A stretch of DNA of 9,202 bases from Treponema sp. (lineage in GTDB: Bacteria; Spirochaetota; Spirochaetia; Treponematales; Breznakiellaceae). Where the stretch lies: positions 1 through 9,202 of the forward strand of contig WQXC01000070.1 of the NCBI GenBank assembly GCA_009785045.1, written 5' to 3'. A program made the translations under genes and the position numbers. Within the stretch, counting starts at the first letter, position 1; every line of letters begins with the position of its first letter. The notes beneath the pieces were generated by a model. The model worked only from the letters and a program-made list of their open reading frames with translations. It searched no databases and was not told where the DNA came from. Of the stretch, positions 1-6,035 are shown one piece after another.

Positions 1-1347
1 GAAAAACAGGATTCAGGAGAAATAAATAAAAATAATTTACAGATAGGCATGGTTCATCAGCATTTTATGCTTTTTCCTGAATATACAGTTGCAGAAAATA
101 TTGTAATGGGGACAGAGCCGTTAAAATGGGGTATTTTTCTTGATAATAAAAAAGCAAATGAGATTTCTGATAAAATAATCTTTAAGAATAATTTTTCTGT
201 CAAAAGCACAGACAGAGTAAAAGATCTAACTCTTGGAGAAATGCAGCAGGTAGAAATTTGCCGTATTCTGCATTTAAATTCGCAGGTTATTGTTCTTGAC
301 GAGCCGACATCGATACTAACAGAAGCAGAAAGTATGTCGCTTTTTAAAACGCTGAAATTGCTTGTTAAAAACGGAAAATCAATTATTTTAATAACACACA
401 AACTTGATGAGATTAAAAAAATTGCAGATCGTGTTGCAGTGATTCGCAAAGGAGAACTTGTTAGCATTAAGGATATTAATATAGATATAAATGAAATTGC
501 CTGTATGATGATTGGAAATGATAAACCGCTGACAGGCGATTATAAACCTGAAGTAGAGTTTAACTTTAACAATAAAAAAAATGCATCAGAATCGGAACCT
601 GTTATTACTTTTGATAATGTTACTGTCACCCGCAGTGGACAAAAACATCCATTATTGGATAGTGTTTCGTTTTCTGTGCATTCAGGAGAGATTCTGGGAT
701 TTACAGGAGTAGGCGGGAATGGACTTGGGGTAATCGAAGCAGTTCTTGGAGGTTTTCTTCATCCGCATTTGGGTTCTATTCTGCACAGGAAAAAAGATAT
801 TTCCATGTTAAGTCCGCGTTCTCTTCGTAAACAGGGGCTTGCTTATGTTCCTGCAGACCGTGTAAACGTTGGGAGCGCTCAAAATGCAACGATTAGCGAA
901 AATATAATTGTTAACAGACGGCATGAATTATATGATAAATTTATTTTTAACAAAAAAAGCGCAGATGAGTTTAATAAAAAACTTAAAGAAAGTTATAACA
1001 TAGAGGTTTCAGATTTTAATAAAAATGCATCAACCCTTTCTGGTGGAAATTTACAAAAATTAATACTTGCAAGAGAAATAAACTGGTTTAAGGATTATTT
1101 TGTTTTTTCACAACCTACATGGGGTTTAGATATTGCGGCAAGCAAATACGTAATGGAAGAAATAGATACTCTGCGAAAAAAAGGCGCTGCAATTATATTA
1201 ATTTCTACAAATCTGGAAGAAGTACTTACACTGGCAGACAGAGTTATTGTAATGTACAAAGGAGCAATAATAGGGAAATATGTTAACAATGAGAAGCCGG
1301 ATATTAAAGAAAAAATAGGCAGAAATATGCAGGGGCTTGTAATATGA
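1..1347 (+). CDS. ABC transporter ATPase, nucleoside-importer type, 5' end missing
   Basis: Twin-domain ATPase that powers uptake through the two permeases encoded next; by family (YufO/NupA/PnrC-like) the substrate is probably a purine or other nucleoside. The frame is open from base 1 with no stop, and the first visible motif is the Q-loop (GMVHQHF, Gln at visible residue 20). The true start and the first Walker A therefore lie upstream; 448 residues are visible, against about 500 for the family. Domain 1 shows signature LTLGE (76–80), Walker B VIVLDEP (96–102) and switch His 133, so it looks catalytically complete apart from the missing part. Domain 2 (about 200–448) has a degenerate Walker A (GVGGNGLG, 236–243, no GK[ST]), an intact LSGGN signature (346–350), QP in place of the Walker B DEP (371–372) and no switch His (ISTN, 401–404). 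This asymmetry is usual for the family. The stop overlaps the next start as ATGA. An internal ATG at 49 cannot be the real start, because it would remove everything before the Q-loop. Confidence 0.93.
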   Translation, partial: EKQDSGEINKNNLQIGMVHQHFMLFPEYTVAENIVMGTEPLKWGIFLDNKKANEISDKIIFKNNFSVKSTDRVKDLTLGEMQQVEICRILHLNSQVIVLDEPTSILTEAESMSLFKTLKLLVKNGKSIILITHKLDEIKKIADRVAVIRKGELVSIKDINIDINEIACMMIGNDKPLTGDYKPEVEFNFNNKKNASESEPVITFDNVTVTRSGQKHPLLDSVSFSVHSGEILGFTGVGGNGLGVIEAVLGGFLHPHLGSILHRKKDISMLSPRSLRKQGLAYVPADRVNVGSAQNATISENIIVNRRHELYDKFIFNKKSADEFNKKLKESYNIEVSDFNKNASTLSGGNLQKLILAREINWFKDYFVFSQPTWGLDIAASKYVMEEIDTLRKKGAAIILISTNLEEVLTLADRVIVMYKGAIIGKYVNNEKPDIKEKIGRNMQGLVI

Positions 1348-2243
1348 AAAAAGGTGTATTATTAATTATTGCTATTTCTATATTGGTGCTTATTTTACTT
1401 ATATTTATACTCAGCGATTCTCCTTTTAAAGCAATGTATTTTTTCTTTATTGGACCTTTTAGTAATATTTTCTTTATAGGAAACATGCTGAATGCTGCAG
1501 TTCCATTTATTTTTGGAGGACTTGCCGTAACAATTGCAATGAAGACCGGAAATTTAAACCTGGGCGGAGAAGGGCAGATTTATCTTGGCGGTTTTGTTAC
1601 AGCAATTACAGCGCTGGCTCTTTCACAGCTTGGCATCCTGGGTATTATAATCGCAGTTTTAACCGGAGCGCTGGCAGCAGGTTCAATTTCTGCAGTAAGC
1701 GGAATATGCAAGGCAAAATGGAATACAAATGAGCTAATTACTACTTTTCTTCTTTCGTGCGCTGTTATTCCAATTGTAAATTATCTGGTTACAGGTCCGT
1801 TTTTAGATCCGGAAACATCATTAATATCTACCAGAAAAATTGCAGAAAACATGCGCTTTAATTTTATTTTAAGACCATCAAGTTTAAACACAGGAATATT
1901 TATCGCGCTTATTTTTGTTTTTATTATTTATTATTTTATAAACAAAACAAAAATGGGTTACGAGTTCAGAATGTCCGGGTTTAATGAAATGTTCGCGCGA
2001 TACGGCGGCATAAATACAAAAATAAATACAATAATTTCACTTGCCTTAAGCGGTGCGCTGTACGGAATGGCTGGAAGTATTATGATTTTAGGAACTCATC
2101 ATGCTGTAATTAAAGAATTTTCCGCAGGTCTTGGATGGAGCGGTATTACTGTTGCGCTTATCGCCGGTCTTTCTCCAGGCGCTGTAATACCGTGCGCTAT
2201 TTTTCTGGCATGGATAAATACAGGTGCAAGAATTGCAATGTAA
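1344..2243 (+). CDS. Nucleoside ABC transporter permease 1, C-terminally truncated by in-frame TAA
   Basis: Inner-membrane permease of the YufP/NupB/PnrD type (BPD_transp_2 family), one half of the translocation channel. The 299 residues contain many hydrophobic helices: an N-terminal one at about 4–24, then about 50–66, 80–112, 131–150, 182–199 and 226–250. The family motif NLNLGGEGQ is at 70–78. A cytoplasmic-loop-like segment at about 205–225 would contact the ATPase. The start ATG at 1344 overlaps the ATPase stop and has an AGGGG ribosome site at 1331–1335. The protein stops inside its last hydrophobic region (ARIAM, then TAA at 2241–2243), whereas relatives are about 335–350 residues. 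The same frame continues with a plausible final helix to a TGA at 2349–2351. I therefore read this as a recently interrupted 335-residue gene, or one that depends on readthrough. The shortened protein may or may not function. Family assignment is firm; the substrate is inferred. Confidence 0.88.
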   Translation: MKKGVLLIIAISILVLILLIFILSDSPFKAMYFFFIGPFSNIFFIGNMLNAAVPFIFGGLAVTIAMKTGNLNLGGEGQIYLGGFVTAITALALSQLGILGIIIAVLTGALAAGSISAVSGICKAKWNTNELITTFLLSCAVIPIVNYLVTGPFLDPETSLISTRKIAENMRFNFILRPSSLNTGIFIALIFVFIIYYFINKTKMGYEFRMSGFNEMFARYGGINTKINTIISLALSGALYGMAGSIMILGTHHAVIKEFSAGLGWSGITVALIAGLSPGAVIPCAIFLAWINTGARIAM

Positions 2244-2351
2244 AACACAGGGTTAACCTATGAAATTGCGTTTTTAGTACAGGCAGTTATTTTCTTTTTA
2301 TCTACAAGTTTGGTAATAAAAGAAATATATACGCGAAAAAGGAAAGGTTGA
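2244..2351 (+). pseudogene. Detached 3' end of permease 1 (last helix and basic tail)
   Basis: After the TAA at 2241–2243 the permease-1 frame runs for 35 more sense codons to a TGA at 2349–2351. The encoded peptide starts NTGLTYEIAF, has a hydrophobic stretch (IAFLVQAVIFF and onward, about 20 residues) and ends in a positively charged tail (YTRKRKG). This is the topology expected for the final helix of the family, with its basic end in the cytoplasm. A single C at position 2241 would give Gln (CAA) and a 335-residue protein. The segment has no start codon or ribosome site of its own that would make it a separate gene. Its last codons contain the ribosome site of the next gene, two bases before that ATG, as expected if this is the original gene end. 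Confidence 0.8.
2343..2347 (+). promoter_or_regulatory. Ribosome binding site that fixes the start of permease 2
   Basis: AAAGG (within GGAAAGG, 2341–2347) sits six bases before the ATG at 2354. This favours that ATG over the in-frame TTG at 2348, which the ribosome site would touch directly. Confidence 0.75.
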
Positions 2352-2353
2352 TT

Positions 2354-3193
2354 ATGGAAAATATCATACCTGTCTTAAAAAGCGCTGTAACAATAATAAT
2401 ACCAATCTTTTTTGCGGCTCTGGGAGGATTATTCCCTGCGCTTGCAGGATGCCTAAACATCGCGCTGGAAGGACTGCTTTTAATAGGTGCATTTTCTTCT
2501 CTGGCAGTGTTTTATTTTTCCGGCAGTATAACAGCCGCAATAGTATCGGCTATTATTACTGCAACCGTTTTATCTGCATTGCATGTATTTCTAACTTTTA
2601 AACTCCGCGCCAATTTATTTATCTGCGGCCTTGCAATTAATCTTTTTTCAAGCGGTTTATGTTTAATACTATCTGATAAACTTTTTAACACAAAAGGAGT
2701 AGTCACCGCTAACACAGGAACTGGTTTATTAAAATGGTATATTATTTTTGGATTACTGCTTACAGCGGTTTCGTGGCTTGTAATTTACAAAACACCTTTT
2801 GGATACAGACTCAGAGCCTGCGATAAAAATTCAGAAACGCTTGTCTCGCTTGGAATTAAACCTCAATTTTATAAAACAACGGCTATTTTAATTTCCGGTG
2901 TTTTTTGCGGAATAGGCGGATCATTTTTAAGCCTGAACCTTGGAGCTTATGTTCCGGGAATGTCAGCAGGAAAAGGATGGATTGCCCTGGCTGTTATATT
3001 TCTTGGTTTACGAAAACCAGCGGGGATACTTATTGCAGCATTTGTCTTTGCACTTGCAGAAAGTGTCTCAAACTACGCGCAGGGTTTTTTAAGTATTCCT
3101 GCAGACTTTATTCTGGCATTTCCTTACATTTGTACCCTTATTGCAATGATAATTGTCTCTATATTTCCAAAATATCGACATAATTTCAAATAA
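2354..3193 (+). CDS. Nucleoside ABC transporter permease 2
   Basis: Second inner-membrane permease of the importer (YufQ/NupC/PnrE type, BPD_transp_2 family). The 279 residues are strongly hydrophobic, with about eight predicted membrane segments. The motif GCLNIALEGLLLIGAF (32–47) matches the conserved N-x-G-L-E-G-x-x-L segment of this family, and AGKGWIALAVIFLG (205–218) matches its second conserved block. The length is slightly below the usual 300 or so, but both ends look natural: the start has a ribosome site at 2343–2347 and the C-terminus ends in a basic tail (FPKYRHNFK). It should pair with permease 1 and the twin ATPase, with a solute-binding lipoprotein (BmpA/PnrA type) expected upstream of this window. 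No further transporter gene follows; an 85-base gap with a promoter comes next, so this is probably the last gene of the importer operon. Confidence 0.9.
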   Translation: MENIIPVLKSAVTIIIPIFFAALGGLFPALAGCLNIALEGLLLIGAFSSLAVFYFSGSITAAIVSAIITATVLSALHVFLTFKLRANLFICGLAINLFSSGLCLILSDKLFNTKGVVTANTGTGLLKWYIIFGLLLTAVSWLVIYKTPFGYRLRACDKNSETLVSLGIKPQFYKTTAILISGVFCGIGGSFLSLNLGAYVPGMSAGKGWIALAVIFLGLRKPAGILIAAFVFALAESVSNYAQGFLSIPADFILAFPYICTLIAMIIVSIFPKYRHNFK

Positions 3194-3200
3194 TCCGCCA

Positions 3201-3229
3201 TTGAAATTCTCTATAATCCCTGATACAAT
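3201..3229 (+). promoter_or_regulatory. Sigma-70-type promoter for the kinase–surE–thiI operon
   Basis: TTGAAA at 3201–3206 (consensus TTGACA) is followed by a 17-base spacer and TACAAT at 3224–3229 (consensus TATAAT). A TG one base upstream (3221–3222) gives an extended -10. Transcription would start near 3236, about 43 bases before the kinase ATG. A second -10-like TATAAT lies at 3212–3217, but I see no -35 match for it. The site lies in the only sizeable gap of the window. Called from sequence match only. Confidence 0.65.
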
Positions 3230-3234
3230 ACTTT

Positions 3235-3257
3235 AAGACTCTGAAAGGAAGTCTTTT
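3235..3257 (+). other. Short inverted repeat in the 5' leader, possible weak terminator
   Basis: AAGACT (3235–3240) and AGTCTT (3250–3255) are perfect inverted repeats around a nine-base loop, and the run TTTT covers 3254–3257. The six-pair, A/U-rich stem is weak for a factor-independent terminator. It lies at the predicted transcript start, so it may instead be a 5' end hairpin of the downstream mRNA, or it may end part of the transporter transcript. Either role is inference. Confidence 0.35.
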
Positions 3258-3268
3258 ACTCAAAAAGT

Positions 3269-3272
3269 GAGG
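3269..3272 (+). promoter_or_regulatory. Ribosome binding site that fixes the kinase start
   Basis: GAGG lies six bases before the ATG at 3279. This favours that ATG over the in-frame GTG at 3267, which would overlap the site and has no good site of its own at normal spacing. Confidence 0.65.
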
Positions 3273-3278
3273 TTTTTA

Positions 3279-4538
3279 ATGTTGAATATCGGTCAACTCC
3301 ACCGAAAAGAATATGAGTTAGAACAAGACCGATCCCTATTCCCTGTTGTAATTGCAGAAGCTCCGGGCAGAGTTAATTTCCTTGGTGAAATTGCGCCAAG
3401 TCTGGATGGTGAACCCGAATCAGGTATATTTTTATCAACAGTTATAGACCGCTTTATTCATGTAGCCGTAAGCGCCAGAAAAGATAATTCATTCCGGTTT
3501 TTTGCAGCAGATCTTGGCGAGAGAAAAAGAAGTACGCTTGCAAATTTAAAATACAGGCGCGAAGACAGATGGGCAAACTACATTAAACCTGCAATTTTCC
3601 TTTTTAGCGATCTTGGATATTCCATGAAGGGGTTAAATTTTTCATTATGCGGCGATATACCGCAGAGTATCGGGCTTGCTTCCTCTACAGCAATAGAAAT
3701 CGCAGCGGCAACTGCGTTAAAAAGTCTATTGCGCGTTCAAATTAGTGATATGGATTTTGCGCAGAAGCTAAAAAAAGCGCATGAAGCCATTTTTGGAAAT
3801 AATGCCGCTCTTGCAGATTATCTGGTTGGTGTTTTCGCGCGAAAAGATCATTTTTTGATTGTTGATTCGCTTGAAAGCGAAGTTAAATTAATAAAATCAC
3901 CGTTTGCCAGTTTCCGTTTTCTGATTGTCGATTCCCGCGTTCCCAGAATGGGTACAGAAACCGAAATCGCCGCAAGAAAAACCGATATTTTTAAGGGTCT
4001 TGAGCTTCTTTCTCAAAAACGTGACGGAGCAGGGTTTAAAGATTTTGCTTCCAATGATCTTTTGGAAGTACTTGGCAGTTTTCCTGAACAGATTAGGCGC
4101 CGGAGTATGCATATCGTAGGAGAAATACACAGGGTAAGTGATGCTGCTGATGCGCTGGAGAGAGCGGATCTTGCCTCGCTTGCAAAAATAATTTACCACT
4201 CACATGAAAGCCTTAGGGATCTTTACGAAATTAGCTGTCCGGAAATTGACTGGCTTGTAAAACGGGCGCAGGAAATTGAAGGAGCCGCCGGCTCCAGAAT
4301 GACAGGTGTTGGGTTTGGCGGATGTACTTACACAATTATACGTCGTGAGCTGGTAGAAGAATACAAACGGCGTCTGGAAGACTATGAAAGAATTTTTGGT
4401 TTCCGCCCGGCTATTTACGATGTAAAACTGGCAACAAGAGCAAGGGTAATACCAGAAACCGCAGCGCCTCGAAGCGCTAAGGCCGCAGCTTCCAAGCCGG
4501 CAAAAAGAAGAGCTTATGCGAATACTGCTAACAAATGA
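3279..4538 (+). CDS. GHMP-superfamily kinase, galactokinase-like
   Basis: Cytoplasmic ATP-dependent small-molecule kinase with the galactokinase fold, 419 residues (galactokinases are usually 380–400). Three GHMP motifs are visible. Motif 1 is APGRVNFLGE at 28–37. Motif 2, the ATP loop, is GDIPQSIGLASSTAIEIA at 125–142. Motif 3 is GSRMTGVGFGGC at 338–349. Asp180 in ALADYLVG stands where galactokinases have the catalytic Asp of MDQ, and the Arg of PGRVN (31), which works with it, is kept. The segment after FLGE differs: galactokinases read GEHTDYN, with His and Asp contacting the sugar, but here it is GEIAPSLDG. The reaction is therefore probably phosphorylation of a sugar, but galactose is not assured, so I give no galK symbol. 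The last 28 or so residues are a low-complexity Ala/Lys/Arg tail, partly encoded inside the start of surE (23-base overlap). It is the first gene after the promoter at 3201–3229. Confidence 0.85.
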   Translation: MLNIGQLHRKEYELEQDRSLFPVVIAEAPGRVNFLGEIAPSLDGEPESGIFLSTVIDRFIHVAVSARKDNSFRFFAADLGERKRSTLANLKYRREDRWANYIKPAIFLFSDLGYSMKGLNFSLCGDIPQSIGLASSTAIEIAAATALKSLLRVQISDMDFAQKLKKAHEAIFGNNAALADYLVGVFARKDHFLIVDSLESEVKLIKSPFASFRFLIVDSRVPRMGTETEIAARKTDIFKGLELLSQKRDGAGFKDFASNDLLEVLGSFPEQIRRRSMHIVGEIHRVSDAADALERADLASLAKIIYHSHESLRDLYEISCPEIDWLVKRAQEIEGAAGSRMTGVGFGGCTYTIIRRELVEEYKRRLEDYERIFGFRPAIYDVKLATRARVIPETAAPRSAKAAASKPAKRRAYANTANK

Positions 4539-5274
4539 TGACGGTATTACATCGCCCGGGATAAGACTGCTTGCAAAGGTCTTACGCTCTGATGGACACC
4601 GTGTTTTTACGGTAGCCCCCGATGTTAACCGCTCCGGATGTTCTCATTCCATTCATTTTTTAAACACCCCGCTTAAGCTGTCCGAAATCGAAGAAGATAC
4701 ATGGTCATGTTCAGGAACCCCTGTAGACTGTGTTATAACCGCTCTTTTGGGAGGAATCCCTGAAATCTGCATTTCTACCGAAGGTACTGCCCTAAATATG
4801 GAAAGAGCGCCGGATTTAATTCTCTCCGGCATCAATGCTGGGGCTAATCTGGGCACAGATATTATCTATTCAGGGACTGCCGCGGCAGCCCGGCAAGGCA
4901 GTTTTTTCGGTATTCCATCGGTTGCCCTGTCCCTGGTCGAAAGCGACCTGCCCTGGCAGTGGGAATCGGTTATTTCGTATATTTCTGAAAAGCTTGTATT
5001 GATGATGGGGTACTGGAAGGCATCAACTTTTGTAAATGTCAATTTTCCAAATATCGAAAAAAAACCTTCTGCGCTTGTTCCTTCTTTTCCATCTATACGT
5101 TATTATAATGATAGGATAGTTACTTTTACGTCTCCTGAAGGGGGCAGATATTGTTTTGCCAAAACAGGAAAGGTAGAAAACATACCGGAGGAAGGTTCTG
5201 ACTGGGCTGAGGTCTTAAAAGGCAACGCCGCATTTTGTGTGGTTATGTCCCAGCCGTCAGTCGCAGCGGGATAA
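4516..5274 (+). CDS. surE: 5'/3'-nucleotidase SurE
   Basis: Metal-dependent phosphatase that removes phosphate from nucleoside monophosphates in the cytoplasm, linked in other bacteria to survival in stationary phase. The canonical start MRILLTNDDG places the metal-binding Asp8 and Asp9. VAPDVNRSGCSHS (33–45) carries the metal-binding Ser40, SGTPVDCV is at 66–73, and SGINAGANLGTD (104–115) carries metal-binding Asn107. YSGTAAAARQG (118–128) matches the usual YSGTVxxAxEG, with Gln in place of Glu. Between GTPVDCV and DLILSGIN there are about 26 residues, against about 12 in the Thermotoga enzyme as I recall it, so a small insertion is present. At 252 residues it is of normal length. The ATG is fixed by the family's N-terminus; its ribosome site is a weak AGAAGAG (4506–4512). 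It overlaps the kinase gene by 23 bases, so coupled translation is likely. Confidence 0.95.
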   Translation: MRILLTNDDGITSPGIRLLAKVLRSDGHRVFTVAPDVNRSGCSHSIHFLNTPLKLSEIEEDTWSCSGTPVDCVITALLGGIPEICISTEGTALNMERAPDLILSGINAGANLGTDIIYSGTAAAARQGSFFGIPSVALSLVESDLPWQWESVISYISEKLVLMMGYWKASTFVNVNFPNIEKKPSALVPSFPSIRYYNDRIVTFTSPEGGRYCFAKTGKVENIPEEGSDWAEVLKGNAAFCVVMSQPSVAAG

Positions 5275-5276
5275 TT

Positions 5277-5283
5277 GGGGGGG
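5277..5283 (+). repeat. Run of seven G in front of the TPR gene
   Basis: Seven consecutive G lie between the surE stop (5272–5274) and the TPR-gene ATG (5295), 11 bases before the latter. The run can pair with the anti-Shine–Dalgarno region, although AGGG directly before the ATG is the only other candidate. Runs like this can change length by slippage, which here would alter ribosome-site strength or spacing rather than the frame. Confidence 0.8.
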
Positions 5284-5294
5284 AATAAACAGGG

Positions 5295-6035
5295 ATGGCT
5301 GTTCGCGGCATCGAAGCATCGCCTGAAAACGGCGAAGAAAAAATTGAACTCCGGGTAGACGAAAAAATTCAGGAGGGGGTGCGTCTTTTCAGGCAGAAAG
5401 CCTGGGACGAAGCCTTAAAGGAATTTAAATCGACAGATACTTCGGATTTTAATTACGAAGAAAAAATCGAACTTGCTTATTACCTTGGCTTATGTTATAC
5501 GAAGCTTAAACACTACGAAGAAGCTCTAAGTTTTCTTGAACAGGTTGTTACATCGGGGAATGATATTCTGCGCGTTTTTCAGTGCAGAATGACGCTTGCA
5601 TATATTTATGTAATAACCAAACGCATTAAAATGGCTGAATACGAACTAAAAAGACTTCAAGCAAGCGGGTTAGAATCGCCGCTTTTGTACAATACGCTTG
5701 CATATGCCGCATGGCTGCAAAAGCAGTATAAACACTCGGTTGAACTCTACGAAAAGACTTTGGAAATTGATTCTGATAACGCGACAGCAATGAACAGTAT
5801 GGGATATATTCTTGCCGATACCGGAATGGATATAATGCGGGCGCTTCGTCTTTGCAGAAGGGCAGTTGATTATAAACCTCAAAGCGCAGCTTATCTTGAT
5901 TCTCTTGGCTGGGCATATTACAAAAGCGGCGAAGTTTTGGAAGCACGTACATGGCTTCGAAGAGCACTGGAGATTGCTCCCAACGAAGAAGAAATTAAAA
6001 GACACTTTAAGATAGTGACAGGAGATACGATGTGA
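5295..6035 (+). CDS. Tetratricopeptide-repeat protein, cytoplasmic
   Basis: A 246-residue protein made almost entirely of helical TPR units, at about 24–48, 57–88, 94–124, 129–160, 163–196 and 197–230. The clearest are YNTLAYAAWLQKQYKHSVEL (132–151) and AYLDSLGWAYYKSGEVLEA (199–217), with the usual small residues at positions 8 and 20 and Pro near the unit ends. The N-terminal 20 or so residues are charged and unstructured. There is no signal peptide or membrane helix, so it probably acts in the cytoplasm as a protein-interaction scaffold; no enzymatic motif is seen and the specific partner is unknown. The next gene, also starting with TPR-like units but exported, overlaps its stop by four bases (GTGA), so the two are likely made together. 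The start codon has an unusual leader: a seven-G run 11 bases upstream and AGGG touching the ATG. Confidence 0.85.
   Translation: MAVRGIEASPENGEEKIELRVDEKIQEGVRLFRQKAWDEALKEFKSTDTSDFNYEEKIELAYYLGLCYTKLKHYEEALSFLEQVVTSGNDILRVFQCRMTLAYIYVITKRIKMAEYELKRLQASGLESPLLYNTLAYAAWLQKQYKHSVELYEKTLEIDSDNATAMNSMGYILADTGMDIMRALRLCRRAVDYKPQSAAYLDSLGWAYYKSGEVLEARTWLRRALEIAPNEEEIKRHFKIVTGDTM
6020..6024 (+). promoter_or_regulatory. Ribosome binding site for the GTG start of the secreted NHL protein
   Basis: AGGAG lies seven bases before the GTG at 6032. It supports a GTG start, which gives a complete signal peptide with a basic front end (MKNLTR). The internal ATG at codon 9 would lose that charge. Confidence 0.8.

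Noticed and set aside
216..1347. Loss of function of the ATPase because domain 2 lacks Walker A Lys, Walker B Glu and switch His
   Set aside because: This asymmetry between the two nucleotide domains is normal in the nucleoside/sugar twin-ATPase family, where one site is degenerate.
2348..2353. TTG start two codons upstream for permease 2
   Set aside because: The AAAGG ribosome site ends at 2347, which leaves no spacing for TTG but a normal six bases for the ATG at 2354.
2905..3183. 92-codon + strand open frame inside permease 2
   Set aside because: It lies wholly within the permease in another frame; its product is Cys-rich and motif-free, and it has no ribosome site. It is a shadow of the real gene.
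3235..3257. Strong factor-independent terminator of the transporter operon
   Set aside because: The stem has only six mostly A/T pairs and four T, two of them inside the stem. I kept it only as a weak inverted repeat.
5626..6005. Two long open frames on the - strand opposite the TPR gene
   Set aside because: They mirror the codon pattern of the TPR gene, overlap each other in different frames and show no domain or start signal.
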